A stretch of 57,063 nt of DNA from Gemmiger formicilis (GTDB lineage: Bacteria > Bacillota > Clostridia > Oscillospirales > Ruminococcaceae): positions 1 to 57,063 of the forward strand of contig NZ_JACJJP010000020.1 of the NCBI RefSeq assembly GCF_016900095.1. The letters run 5' to 3'. Below the pieces are notes generated by a model. The model was not told the origin of the DNA. It made no database searches and worked only from the letters and a program-made list of their open reading frames with translations. Position 1 is the first letter of the stretch. Every line of letters starts with the position of its first letter. The position numbers and the translations under genes were made by a program. Of the stretch, positions 50,860 to 57,063 are shown one piece after another.

Positions 50860-51477
50860 TTACTTCACTTCGGTGATGGTGATGTCCGAAGCCTCCAGCC
50901 CCCGGCAGCTGGTCAGAAGAACATCCCGGATCTGGGTCACCTCATCAGCGGTCAGGGCGTCGTTCTCGGTCATGACGGTCACGTCGGCACGGCTGACACC
51001 CAGTGTGACCACACAGTCGGCAAATCCTTTCGCCTTGATCTTGTTTTCCAGACTGGTTTCCGATGTGATGTTGCTGACCTGCAGTTCCAGCTCCTCGGTG
51101 AGTTTTTCTTTCTCCTCCTCACTCAGGCTGGCGTTTTTCAGTGTTTTCTGGATGGAGTCCAATGCTTCATCCCGGGCTTTGGTGCGGGCCAGACGAGCGG
51201 ATTCAAAAAAGTCGTCGCCGGAATCCTGGCTGGCACTGACCAGCTGCGCTTCCCCGTAATTTTTGTTGCCTGTGGGTTCTGCAGCTTCGGTTTCCAGCGG
51301 GTCCAGTACCGCCACACTGTCTCCGGTGTTGGCGGATACGGCGGCAGCCTCGGGCTCCGCACTGACCGTCTGCGGAACATTTTGCGTAAAGTTCCAGTTC
51401 ATATAGACGGCGGCTCCCAGCGCCAGAACCAGTGTGGCCAACGTAACGCCGCGCCCTTTTGCTTTGAATTTCATCAT
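50860..51477 (-). CDS. spoIIIAH: SpoIIIAH, stage III sporulation channel protein
   Basis: A 205-residue mother-cell membrane protein. One helix (about 11-29) is followed by a linker rich in Ala/Glu/Ser (about 35-75) and a C-terminal domain of the YscJ/FliF ring-building type (about 85-205; ARTKARDEALDSIQKTLKNASLSEEEKEKLTEEL and KIKAKGFADCVVTLGVSRADVTV). In Bacillus it meets SpoIIQ from the forespore to form a channel. AAGGAGG precedes the ATG pair (51477/51474). It is the last gene of the operon; no terminator follows before the asp23 promoter. Confidence 0.93.
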   Translation of the reverse strand: MMKFKAKGRGVTLATLVLALGAAVYMNWNFTQNVPQTVSAEPEAAAVSANTGDSVAVLDPLETEAAEPTGNKNYGEAQLVSASQDSGDDFFESARLARTKARDEALDSIQKTLKNASLSEEEKEKLTEELELQVSNITSETSLENKIKAKGFADCVVTLGVSRADVTVMTENDALTADEVTQIRDVLLTSCRGLEASDITITEVK

Positions 51478-51489
51478 GACATGCCTCCT

Positions 51490-52044
51490 TCATTGTTGCG
51501 CTGCGACCATTTTTTCGACCGTGATGTGATTGGCCCCAACGCCCGTCAGAGCGCGGACCAGTTCGGTTACTGCATTTTGAACGCTGCTGTCGTCACCGCC
51601 TTCACACAATACCGCCACTCCCTGTATGGTGGGGGGCTGTACACGCTCCACCAGGGCTTCTTCGCCCAGAATTACGTGTTCGCTGCGGCTGGTTGTCTCC
51701 CCCTGTTCCAGATCGGTGGCATAGACGGTTTCTTCTCCGGAAGCCAGTGTTACCATAACACTGCATCGTCCGGCACCGTCCACATCTTCCAGCAGAGTCT
51801 GCAAACGTTGCTCCAGCTGTTGGATGTAGGCAGCATTATCTTCCCCGGCGGAAGTTGTGGTCGTTGGGGCGGTGCTGCTCTGCACAGCGGGAGCGCTGTC
51901 CGGTATCCACTCCGAAAGGCAGAGAAGCAGCATTCCGCCCAACCCGAGAACGATCAGCAGGTTGACTCTGGATTTTTCATCCTTCAGATGTTGACGCACA
52001 CGGTTAGAAATCGGTTCCAGTATCTTTGGCCATTGCGGCAGCAT
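51490..52044 (-). CDS. spoIIIAG: SpoIIIAG, stage III sporulation channel protein
   Basis: A 184-residue protein with one transmembrane helix (about 29-45; LLIVLGLGGMLLLCLSEWI), a flexible Ser/Thr-rich linker (about 50-65) and a ring-building domain (YIQQLEQRLQTLLEDVDGAGRCSVMVTLASGEETVYATD and the end VQNAVTELVRALTGVGANHITVEKM). In Bacillus it forms a large ring in the outer forespore membrane. ATG 52044 overlaps nothing; the gap to spoIIIAF is one base. Confidence 0.92.
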   Translation of the reverse strand: MLPQWPKILEPISNRVRQHLKDEKSRVNLLIVLGLGGMLLLCLSEWIPDSAPAVQSSTAPTTTTSAGEDNAAYIQQLEQRLQTLLEDVDGAGRCSVMVTLASGEETVYATDLEQGETTSRSEHVILGEEALVERVQPPTIQGVAVLCEGGDDSSVQNAVTELVRALTGVGANHITVEKMVAAQQ

Positions 52045-52045
52045 C

Positions 52046-52477
52046 TCACTCGCCCCCTTCCAGCACATAAGGCAGGGTGCCGCAGTTCGCTTCCAGAAGC
52101 GCTTGGGCGGCGGAATAATCCTGTGCGTTCTGCAACCCCACATGCAGCGTGTCGCCGCGCCAGAGGCAGGAAGCTTGGATGCCGTTTTGCTCCAACAGAT
52201 TCTGTAAAGCGGACAGGGAGGTTTGCCGGCTGAGCTGCGCTTCGTACTCTGAAAAATCCGCCGGGGATGCGGTGGCTGGCTGAAATCCGCCGATTTCCGA
52301 GGCCACTGCATGCCAGTCCGTCTGTGTCCCCATCTGAAGTACCGACGTTAGAATATATAGCAGCAAAACCGTGTTTATGACGGGCTTGAACCGATTATCC
52401 GGCCAAAAGATGCGAATGATTCCGGCTGCCGCACAGAGCAAACAGACCCCCAGCGCGGTTTGACGAAGTATTTGCAT
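52046..52477 (-). CDS. spoIIIAF: SpoIIIAF, stage III sporulation protein
   Basis: A 143-residue protein with two hydrophobic segments at the N-terminus (about 7-23 and 33-50; VINTVLLLYILTSVLQM) and a soluble domain of ferredoxin-like ring type (LQNLLEQNGIQASCLWRGDTLHVGLQNAQD). It follows spoIIIAE by four bases. Confidence 0.9.
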   Translation of the reverse strand: MQILRQTALGVCLLCAAAGIIRIFWPDNRFKPVINTVLLLYILTSVLQMGTQTDWHAVASEIGGFQPATASPADFSEYEAQLSRQTSLSALQNLLEQNGIQASCLWRGDTLHVGLQNAQDYSAAQALLEANCGTLPYVLEGGE

Positions 52478-52481
52478 GGAT

Positions 52482-53585
52482 TTACCCTCCCGTTCCGGTA
52501 ATGAGCAGTAAGGCGGTGGACAGAAATACCATAAAAAAAAACAGAGTCAGAATGGAACCGCACAGCCGGGCGCCCTGGGCAAAATGGTGGCAGATCTGCA
52601 GGCATTGCTTTTGACCGCTGCCGGCAGCCATGATACTCGCCAGGGAAAAACTCAGATAATAGAGCAGACACCGCAGAAAAACCGGCACAAAAAGCCCGCC
52701 CAGGGCCAGCACCGCAGCAAGAGCCAGGGAACCCTTCAAAAGCTGTACGGCACTGAGCGCTCCGGTGAGAGCGGCCGCTGCGGCATCCCCAACTACCGGA
52801 ATGGCTCCGCTCAACACACCCCGGCCCATTCGAACAGCCGCGTTGTCCATTCCCCCGGCCAGGATGTTTTGCAACCCCAGCACAAAGCTGAATAAGGCAG
52901 CGCAAAGCTTGAGCAACCAGGAAAGACACCTGCCAAACAAGGCGGAGGCTTCCTCCATACCGGCGTTTCCCCAGACAGCGGCAGAAATGCCAAAGCAGAA
53001 ATAAATCTGCATGACCGGGAGAAGAATCAGCCGTATGGCGCCGGCCAGAAAGTTGGACATGGCATAAAACATGGTGCTGTACACGGCGGCACCGGTGGTT
53101 TGTCCGCCGGCGGCCGCTGCGGCGCTGTAGACAGGCACAAAGGCAATGAGGTAGGTCTGGCAATCCTGGGCGGTTTGTCCCACCAGCGTCACCAGTTCCA
53201 TCATACCGGAGAGACTGAGAGCCCCGAATCCCAACACCGAAACGGCATCCACACATTTTTGCCAGCTCCCCTGCCCCACGGTCAAGCCGGCGGCACAGGA
53301 CAGAAGCAAAAAGGCGATGGCCTGCGCCGCAAAGCGCAACGGGCCGCCCAAGGCTTTTTGCACGGCGTCCAGAACCATATCCCACAAGGAGCCCAGATCC
53401 CACTGGAGAACAGCAGAAACATCGCTTTGGGACAAAAGATCTTCGGCCTGCCGCGGCAGCTCTGCGGCGTGTGCCGCAATGGGCAAAACCAAGGCACATA
53501 GCGTTATTACAAAAAAGCAGACAGCGAGGCGACCAGACTTTGCAGCAAAGGCAAAGCCTGCATCATGGCCAGCAGGCGCCCGCAC
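52482..53585 (-). CDS. spoIIIAE: SpoIIIAE, stage III sporulation polytopic membrane protein
   Basis: A protein of about 367 residues with a signal-like N-terminus (LAVCFFVITLCALVLPIAAHA) followed by a soluble stretch and about seven to eight hydrophobic segments, typical of SpoIIIAE (ALSLSGMMELVTLVGQTAQDCQTYLIAFVPVYSAAAAAGGQTTGAAVYSTMFY, then GAIPVVGDAAAAALTGALSAVQLLKGS). No ATG, GTG or TTG lies near the signal peptide. The nearest is GTG 53585, which overlaps spoIIIAD by 79 bp and has a poor ribosome binding site. The start is therefore uncertain; the gene itself is not. Confidence 0.88.
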   Translation of the reverse strand: MRAPAGHDAGFAFAAKSGRLAVCFFVITLCALVLPIAAHAAELPRQAEDLLSQSDVSAVLQWDLGSLWDMVLDAVQKALGGPLRFAAQAIAFLLLSCAAGLTVGQGSWQKCVDAVSVLGFGALSLSGMMELVTLVGQTAQDCQTYLIAFVPVYSAAAAAGGQTTGAAVYSTMFYAMSNFLAGAIRLILLPVMQIYFCFGISAAVWGNAGMEEASALFGRCLSWLLKLCAALFSFVLGLQNILAGGMDNAAVRMGRGVLSGAIPVVGDAAAAALTGALSAVQLLKGSLALAAVLALGGLFVPVFLRCLLYYLSFSLASIMAAGSGQKQCLQICHHFAQGARLCGSILTLFFFMVFLSTALLLITGTGG

Positions 53586-53893
53586 AGTTCCACGGCACCG
53601 GCTGCGGCCGACATGCCGGCTTCCCGGCAGAGATCGGCAGCTGTCTGGGCCGCCAAGGCAATTCCCAATACCTGCAAAACGCAGCCGAAACTTTGTCCGG
53701 TTTGGGCACCGGTATAGTCGGACAGCGTGTGGATGAGTTCCAGCAGCGGTGTTATCTGCTGAAAGGCCAGCGCCAGGACGGCCCCGGCACCGCACACCGA
53801 TACCACAAAGGCGAAAGCGGGCTGGTCTTTTTTCAGAGCAAGGACCAGCAATCCTGCAACCACGGCAAGCGCGGCGATCTTGAGCATCAACAT
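53507..53893 (-). CDS. spoIIIAD: SpoIIIAD, stage III sporulation membrane protein
   Basis: A 128-residue protein with about three hydrophobic segments (KIAALAVVAGLLVLAL, AFAFVVSVCGAGAVLAL, VLQVLGIALAAQTAADLCREAGMSAAAGAVELCGRLLAMMQALPLL). It has the usual SpoIIIAC/AD-type fold. ATG 53893 or 53887 are possible; no clear ribosome binding site was seen, so it may depend on translation of spoIIIAC nine bases upstream. Confidence 0.93.
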   Translation of the reverse strand: MLMLKIAALAVVAGLLVLALKKDQPAFAFVVSVCGAGAVLALAFQQITPLLELIHTLSDYTGAQTGQSFGCVLQVLGIALAAQTAADLCREAGMSAAAGAVELCGRLLAMMQALPLLQSLVASLSAFL

Positions 53894-53901
53894 AGTTCAT
53901 A

Positions 53902-54096
53902 TCACAAATCAAACAGCGCCTTGATCAGCACAAACAGATCACTGATCTGACGCACCAGCATGGTAAGTACCACAATCAAACCGGCCAGGGTTGTCATCAT
54001 GGCCTGGTCTTCCCGGCCGGAACGGATCAGCAGCTGGTTCAGCACGGCAACAATGATTCCGATCGCGGCGATCTTGAATACCAGATCGATGTCCAT
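53902..54096 (-). CDS. spoIIIAC: SpoIIIAC, stage III sporulation membrane protein
   Basis: A 64-residue protein with two hydrophobic helices (VFKIAAIGIIVAVLNQLL and MMTTLAGLIVVLTMLVRQISDLF), the family plan. ATG 54096 is preferred after a GGAG site; the frame extends upstream but those residues are not conserved-like. Confidence 0.93.
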   Translation of the reverse strand: MDIDLVFKIAAIGIIVAVLNQLLIRSGREDQAMMTTLAGLIVVLTMLVRQISDLFVLIKALFDL

Positions 54097-54130
54097 GGTA
54101 AGAAACTCCTTTACCCCGTAGAGAAGAAAA

Positions 54131-54607
54131 TCAGGCCAAAACAATGGCGATCAGAACACCGAGGCAGACACCGACGCGCGGATACAGTCGTTGCGCGGCC
54201 CCGGCGGTTTCCTGCATCCGGAATTCTTCCCGGCGGCATAACTCGCACAGATGTTCCAGTGTGTCGCAAACCGTTTGCCGTGGGGCCGTTTCCATCGTAT
54301 GCAGACCATCCCGCAATTCTGACCCGAACAGATGCTGAAGATAAGCCGGTGGCCTGATCTGAGAAAACGCGGCTGTGTGTCCGGGGCAAAAGGGGGCAAA
54401 GTCCTCGTGCTGCGATGCCATTCCCAACACCATGTTCCCCGGCAAATGCCGGAACCGGATGGCGTCCAGAAGGTATTGCAAAAACCGCTCAAAGGCAACG
54501 ATCTGCTGCCAGATCGCCTTTTTTCGGCAGGCCGCCATCCAACCGATGCCGCCGCAGCAGCACGCCAACAGGAAGGCACCCACAAATTTCAAGGTCAATG
54601 GTATCAT
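54131..54607 (-). CDS. spoIIIAB: SpoIIIAB, stage III sporulation protein
   Basis: A 158-residue protein with hydrophobic segments at each end (about 8-24 and 145-157) and a helical middle (FERFLQYLLDAIRFRHLPGNMVLGMA, LEHLCELCRREEFRMQETAGAAQRLYPRVGVCLGVLI). It resembles type II secretion GspF-like proteins, as known for SpoIIIAB. The ATG overlaps the spoIIIAA stop by four bases. Confidence 0.92.
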   Translation of the reverse strand: MIPLTLKFVGAFLLACCCGGIGWMAACRKKAIWQQIVAFERFLQYLLDAIRFRHLPGNMVLGMASQHEDFAPFCPGHTAAFSQIRPPAYLQHLFGSELRDGLHTMETAPRQTVCDTLEHLCELCRREEFRMQETAGAAQRLYPRVGVCLGVLIAIVLA

Positions 54608-55494
54608 GTAAGATTCACCATTTTGGTTACGGTTCCCGGCCTTTCCCTGCCACTGAGAAACACAGCTGTGGAAAAGGCCCCGGTTTTCAAAAGCCGAACC
54701 AGCTGCGGTTTCTGATACAGATGTTCCGGTGTATCACAGTGTACGGAAGCCAGAAAAGCGACCCCGGAGGCCAGACCTTCTTCCAACGCGCCTGCGTCTG
54801 CGGCGGTGCCCAGTTCATCGCATACAATGGCCTGGGGATTCATGCACCGGAGCGCCATGCGGATACCCTCCGTGCGGCTGACACGGGTGTAGACGTCGCA
54901 GTTCAGGCAAGGCCTGTCCTCTTGTGATGTATTGGTCTGCGGCACCAGCTCCCCACGCTCATCCACAACGCAAAAAATGCGATCCCATTGTGATAAGAAC
55001 GCAATCATACTGCGCAGGAAAGTTGTCTTTCCACTGCCGGGAACACCTGCCACCAGAATGCCTCCGCGCAGTTTCCGCAAAGCCTGCTGGATGTGTGGCG
55101 GCAAGGGACAGGTGATCCAGCGGGCCACACGCAGATTCAGGGCGTGTACAACGGCAATTCCTTCGGGAGAATACAGCCCTGCCACGCCGATGCGACTGCC
55201 ATTGGCGGCTGTGAAGTATCCCTGGCGCAATTCCTGTTCATAGGCGTAGGCACTGTGCCCGCACAGGGCAAGAAAACACTGCTGCACCATCTCCGGAGAC
55301 AGAATCCCCGGATCACAGGAGGAAGGCAGCAGCGCTGCCGCCCGGACAAGTCTTCCTTCTATAGTAAATTGTACAGGTCGGTTGGCCCGGAGACGGATTT
55401 CCTGTACCATGGTGGCCTTGCGCGAAGAAAGACACAGCAACGTGGTACGAAGCTGCTGGGGCAGATCCTGTACGACGGTATAGTACTCGTCCAT
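54604..55494 (-). CDS. spoIIIAA: SpoIIIAA, stage III sporulation ATPase
   Basis: A 296-residue cytoplasmic ATPase of the type II/IV secretion superfamily that powers the SpoIIIA apparatus. Walker A is GVPGSGKTTFLR (about 150-161), with VCDELGTAADAGALEEGLASGVAFLASVHCDT covering Walker B and the following histidine box. It is full length. AGGTGAAGAAAC precedes ATG 55494. It leads the operon AA-AB-AC-AD-AE-AF-AG-AH, all eight intact. A sigma-E-like -10 lies directly upstream. Confidence 0.95.
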   Translation of the reverse strand: MDEYYTVVQDLPQQLRTTLLCLSSRKATMVQEIRLRANRPVQFTIEGRLVRAAALLPSSCDPGILSPEMVQQCFLALCGHSAYAYEQELRQGYFTAANGSRIGVAGLYSPEGIAVVHALNLRVARWITCPLPPHIQQALRKLRGGILVAGVPGSGKTTFLRSMIAFLSQWDRIFCVVDERGELVPQTNTSQEDRPCLNCDVYTRVSRTEGIRMALRCMNPQAIVCDELGTAADAGALEEGLASGVAFLASVHCDTPEHLYQKPQLVRLLKTGAFSTAVFLSGRERPGTVTKMVNLT

Positions 55495-55515
55495 GTTTCT
55501 TCACCTCACACCACC

Positions 55516-55545
55516 ACTGTATGTGGCGACCGGACAACCTAGAAC
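55516..55545 (-). promoter_or_regulatory. Sigma-E-like promoter of the spoIIIA operon
   Basis: On the minus strand CATACAGT (55523-55516) is a perfect match to the CATACANT -10 of sigma-E. The -35 would be around GTTCTAG (about 55546-55540), which is weak, with a 16-bp spacer. The leader is only about 15 bases. Confidence 0.55.
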
Positions 55546-55573
55546 CTCAAAGATCGTTGGAACTTCGAAAGAG

Positions 55574-55600
55574 TTATGCGCAAATCCGGCCTGCGCATAA
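55574..55600. repeat. Inverted repeat TTATGCGCA-N9-TGCGCATAA
   Basis: A perfect 9-bp inverted repeat in the gap between divergent spoIIIAA and the metallopeptidase gene. It lacks a T tract. It could be an operator shared by both directions. Confidence 0.5.
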
Positions 55601-55620
55601 ACTGGAATGTCGCCCGAACT

Positions 55621-55649
55621 GCATAATCTGCGGCGGCTATGCCACACTA
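55621..55649 (+). promoter_or_regulatory. Possible sigma-F/G-type promoter of the metallopeptidase gene
   Basis: GCATA (55621-55625), a 17-bp spacer and CACACTA (55643-55649) match the forespore consensus GHATR - CATNNTA with one mismatch. Chance matches to such short elements are common. Confidence 0.3.
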
Positions 55650-55687
55650 CCAACCATGAGGAAAGAGAACGGCCAGAGGTAGAAGAT

Positions 55688-56440
55688 ATGAAACGACTTG
55701 CCAATTTTCTGATGCTGTGTCTGCTGCTGAACTTTGTTGTGGTTGCCAGCTTTTTCGGGTATGTGTATGTGCATCGGGATACCGGGGCGGTATCTTCCGC
55801 ATTGCTGGCCGGGTTCACATCCCTGAGCCCTTATCCTGTTTCGTATGCAGGGCCGCAAAGTCAAGAGTCCTGCCTGGATGCGTATTGCTTCCTGAAAAAA
55901 AATACGGAAGTGTGTCTGATCGAAAGGCTTGAGGACAGCCGCTATGTATGTGGTGATAATACGGTTTTTCTCACCGCCGATTCTTGGCAAAACGATACGG
56001 TAGAGGCTGTGCATGAATTCGGTCATGCGCTGGATCGGTATCTGCACGGGACAACGGTGGGATATTATTCCCGGCAAGCATGCTTTTCGGATGCTTATGC
56101 GGCGGATTGCGCCACTATGCAGCGATCCTTCCAATTCGATGATCTGTTCCAGACGCAGACTTACCGCAATCTGGCGGTGAGCGATATCCTTTTTGCGGTA
56201 TTTTTTGAGGATACCTACGCCAGCAGAATACTGGAAGCCAGTTACAACACGGCCGGTGTCCCCTACTGGCGGCACGAGCAGGAATATCTGTCAAAAGCGG
56301 AAAACAGGCAGACGGAGGTATTTGCCGACATTTATACCATTCTCCTTTCAGACGATGAAGAGGCCAAGAATTTTTTGTGGCAGAATCTTCCGGCGTGCAC
56401 AAATTGCCTTGTCCGAGCTGTAGAGGCACAAGTATGGTAA
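55688..56440 (+). CDS. Membrane-anchored or secreted zinc metallopeptidase (HEFGH)
   Basis: A 250-residue protein with an N-terminal hydrophobic segment (about 5-28; signal or anchor) and an external gluzincin-like peptidase domain. The zinc site is VHEFGHALDRYLHG with H109, E110 and H113, and E210 in TEVFADIYTILLS is the likely third ligand. The pattern HExGHxxD ... ExFAD recalls the ATLF-like (anthrax lethal factor-type) catalytic domain. The start at 55688 has AGAGG about ten bases upstream. It is divergent from spoIIIAA. Its substrate is unknown, and no partner gene is adjacent. Confidence 0.8.
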   Translation: MKRLANFLMLCLLLNFVVVASFFGYVYVHRDTGAVSSALLAGFTSLSPYPVSYAGPQSQESCLDAYCFLKKNTEVCLIERLEDSRYVCGDNTVFLTADSWQNDTVEAVHEFGHALDRYLHGTTVGYYSRQACFSDAYAADCATMQRSFQFDDLFQTQTYRNLAVSDILFAVFFEDTYASRILEASYNTAGVPYWRHEQEYLSKAENRQTEVFADIYTILLSDDEEAKNFLWQNLPACTNCLVRAVEAQVW

Positions 56441-56458
56441 AGATCTGTGGGTATGGGG

Positions 56459-56486
56459 TTGCAAGCTTTTGAACATGCTGTATAAT
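56459..56486 (+). promoter_or_regulatory. Sigma-A promoter before the AGCS fragment
   Basis: TTGCAA (56459-56464), a 16-bp spacer and TATAAT (56481-56486). A terminator follows about 40 bp after the expected start. Confidence 0.55.
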
Positions 56487-56531
56487 AATGGTGGGTACTG
56501 CGATCCGACGCACGAATACTTGGATGTCACG

Positions 56532-56563
56532 AGGCGACTTGCCGACAAGCCGCCTTTCTTTTC
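56532..56563 (+). terminator. Terminator in the gap after the metallopeptidase gene
   Basis: AGGCGACTTG and CAAGCCGCCT form a 10-bp stem with one mismatch and a CCGA loop, followed by TTCTTTT. Confidence 0.7.
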
Positions 56564-56652
56564 TGCCTTTTTGCCCAACAAACCGAAGTGGCAGGTATTG
56601 CGGTGTCCTCCAAGGAAAGCAGGAAATATGATAGATTGAGAGGAAAGCCGAA

Positions 56653-56820
56653 ATGACTTTGTTCAGGGCTGTTTACACCATTTTGTGGGGGGATCTGATC
56701 AAGATTCCGCTCCCCGGCGGAAGCACCTTGGGACTTTCCCTTCTGGTGCTGATTCTGGAAACTGATTTGTCAAGGGGGGATTACCCTGAAATTATACATA
56801 TTTCTTTTTCGAGTCTGTAA
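56653..56820 (+). pseudogene. Truncated start of an AGCS sodium:alanine/glycine symporter
   Basis: The first 34 codons (MTLFRAVYTILWGDLIKIP, then LPGGSTLGLSLLVLI) read as the N-terminus of the alanine/glycine:cation symporter family, which normally has 450 residues or more. After about 56757 the frame runs into 21 unrelated codons and stops at 56820. GAGAGGAAA lies eight bases before the ATG, so the start is intact. The break coincides with the proposed end of the IS256-like element. The rest of the gene should lie beyond the window. The family call is by eye from a short stretch. Confidence 0.65.
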
Positions 56821-57063
56821 GCCGATGATTTGCCCGCGTCAAGTATTGTTCGCAAAAAGGGTTCCTGTAAAATAAGAAGTTAAGCTGCTGGTCGCAACAT
56901 CGCCTGAACAGATTGTTCACTGAGGTATGCCCTGGAGGCGGACCAATCTTCTGCATATTCCATAAGATATGTGGTGACCAGTCTGGTGTAGGCATCTGCA
57001 CTGGGAAATATTCCTACCACACTGGAACGGCGACGGATCTCCCGATTCAGCCGTTCCAACACG
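56757..57063 (-). mobile_element. IS256-family insertion sequence, one end only
   Basis: The element enters from the right edge. It contains the end of the transposase and about 120 bp of non-coding DNA. The end is placed at GGAAACTGATTTGTCAAG (56757-56774), because IS256 ends often begin with GGAA and contain TGTCAA and because the AGCS frame breaks there. The other terminal repeat and the target duplication are outside the window. Confidence 0.6.
56880..57063 (-). CDS. IS256-family transposase, C-terminal end (partial)
   Basis: The last 60 residues of a mutator-type DDE transposase, cut by the window edge. ERLNREIRRRSSVVGIFPSA, followed by RLVTTYLMEYAEDWSASRAYL, is the hallmark end of this family. 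The catalytic residues are beyond the window. It runs opposite to the AGCS fragment. Nothing suggests it is inactive. Confidence 0.9.
   Translation of the reverse strand, partial: VLERLNREIRRRSSVVGIFPSADAYTRLVTTYLMEYAEDWSASRAYLSEQSVQAMLRPAA

Overview
The window is chromosomal DNA from a GC-rich (high 50s percent by eye, not computed) low-GC-phylum Firmicute, most likely a member of the Clostridia, order Oscillospirales (Ruminococcaceae-like). The reasons are the endospore genes (spoIIGA-sigE, sigG, ylmC, spoIIM, a complete spoIIIAA-AH operon and a gerA-B-C germination operon), the fused SecDF, the T-box leader on tyrS, the reverse rubrerythrin typical of strict anaerobes, and the protein sequences. 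It is almost entirely ordinary core genome. The only mobile DNA is the end of an IS256-type element at the right edge.

Layout. 0.1-2.4 kb: a TetR regulator divergent from a radical SAM/SPASM enzyme. 2.5-6.7 kb: spoIIGA-sigE, an opposite-strand membrane-anchored protein, sigG with a leader hairpin, a HAD hydrolase and the PRC-barrel protein YlmC. 6.7-13.3 kb: a DUF421 membrane protein divergent from the run dagK-lon-engB-methyltransferase-hslO. 13.4-14.0 kb: six tRNA genes (Gly, Val, Asp, Phe, Gly, Cys) behind a strong sigma-A promoter. 14.0-18.0 kb: an XRE regulator with membrane segments, an RluA-family pseudouridine synthase, a large polytopic membrane protein and tRNA-Leu. 18.2-26 kb: aminotransferase, secDF, nrdR and the germinant receptor operon. 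26-29.3 kb: an MBOAT/DHHW acyl-transfer pair and a DUF4358-like lipoprotein. 29.5-34.7 kb: Gx transporter, reverse rubrerythrin, tgt, yajC, a TIGR04086 protein and spoIIM, facing a Xer-type recombinase that has its own promoter and a 30-bp palindromic site. 35-40.4 kb (minus strand): tyrS with T-box, a DUF5655-like gene, then radA-sseB-TIM-barrel gene. 40.4-55.5 kb (minus strand): spoIIIAA-AH, asp23, nusB, tsaD-like, xseA-xseB, ispA, DUF212, dxs, tlyA, nadK, argR, recN. 55.7-57.1 kb: a secreted HExxH peptidase, then the first codons of an AGCS alanine/glycine symporter cut off by the IS256-like element.

How the genes work together. SpoIIGA processes pro-sigma-E in the mother cell. A sigma-E-like -10 box (CATACANT) precedes both spoIIGA and spoIIIAA. 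Sigma-G takes over in the forespore, SpoIIIAA-AH form the channel apparatus, SpoIIM belongs to the engulfment machine, and GerA/B/C sense germinants in the finished spore. The cluster downstream of spoIIIA holds housekeeping genes for isoprenoids, NAD(P), DNA repair and arginine control in the order usual for Clostridia, but spoIVB and spo0A, which often follow recN, are absent here.

I found no convincing undescribed multi-gene system. The points most worth a second look are the regulated promoter of the Xer recombinase, the two inverted repeats bracketing the rubrerythrin promoter, the metallopeptidase beside spoIIIA with a forespore-like promoter, the hairpin touching the sigG ribosome binding site, the terminator that also holds the ribosome binding site of the TIGR04086 gene, and the IS-disrupted AGCS transporter. 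Family names, positions and motifs come from reading the sequence; no database search was run.
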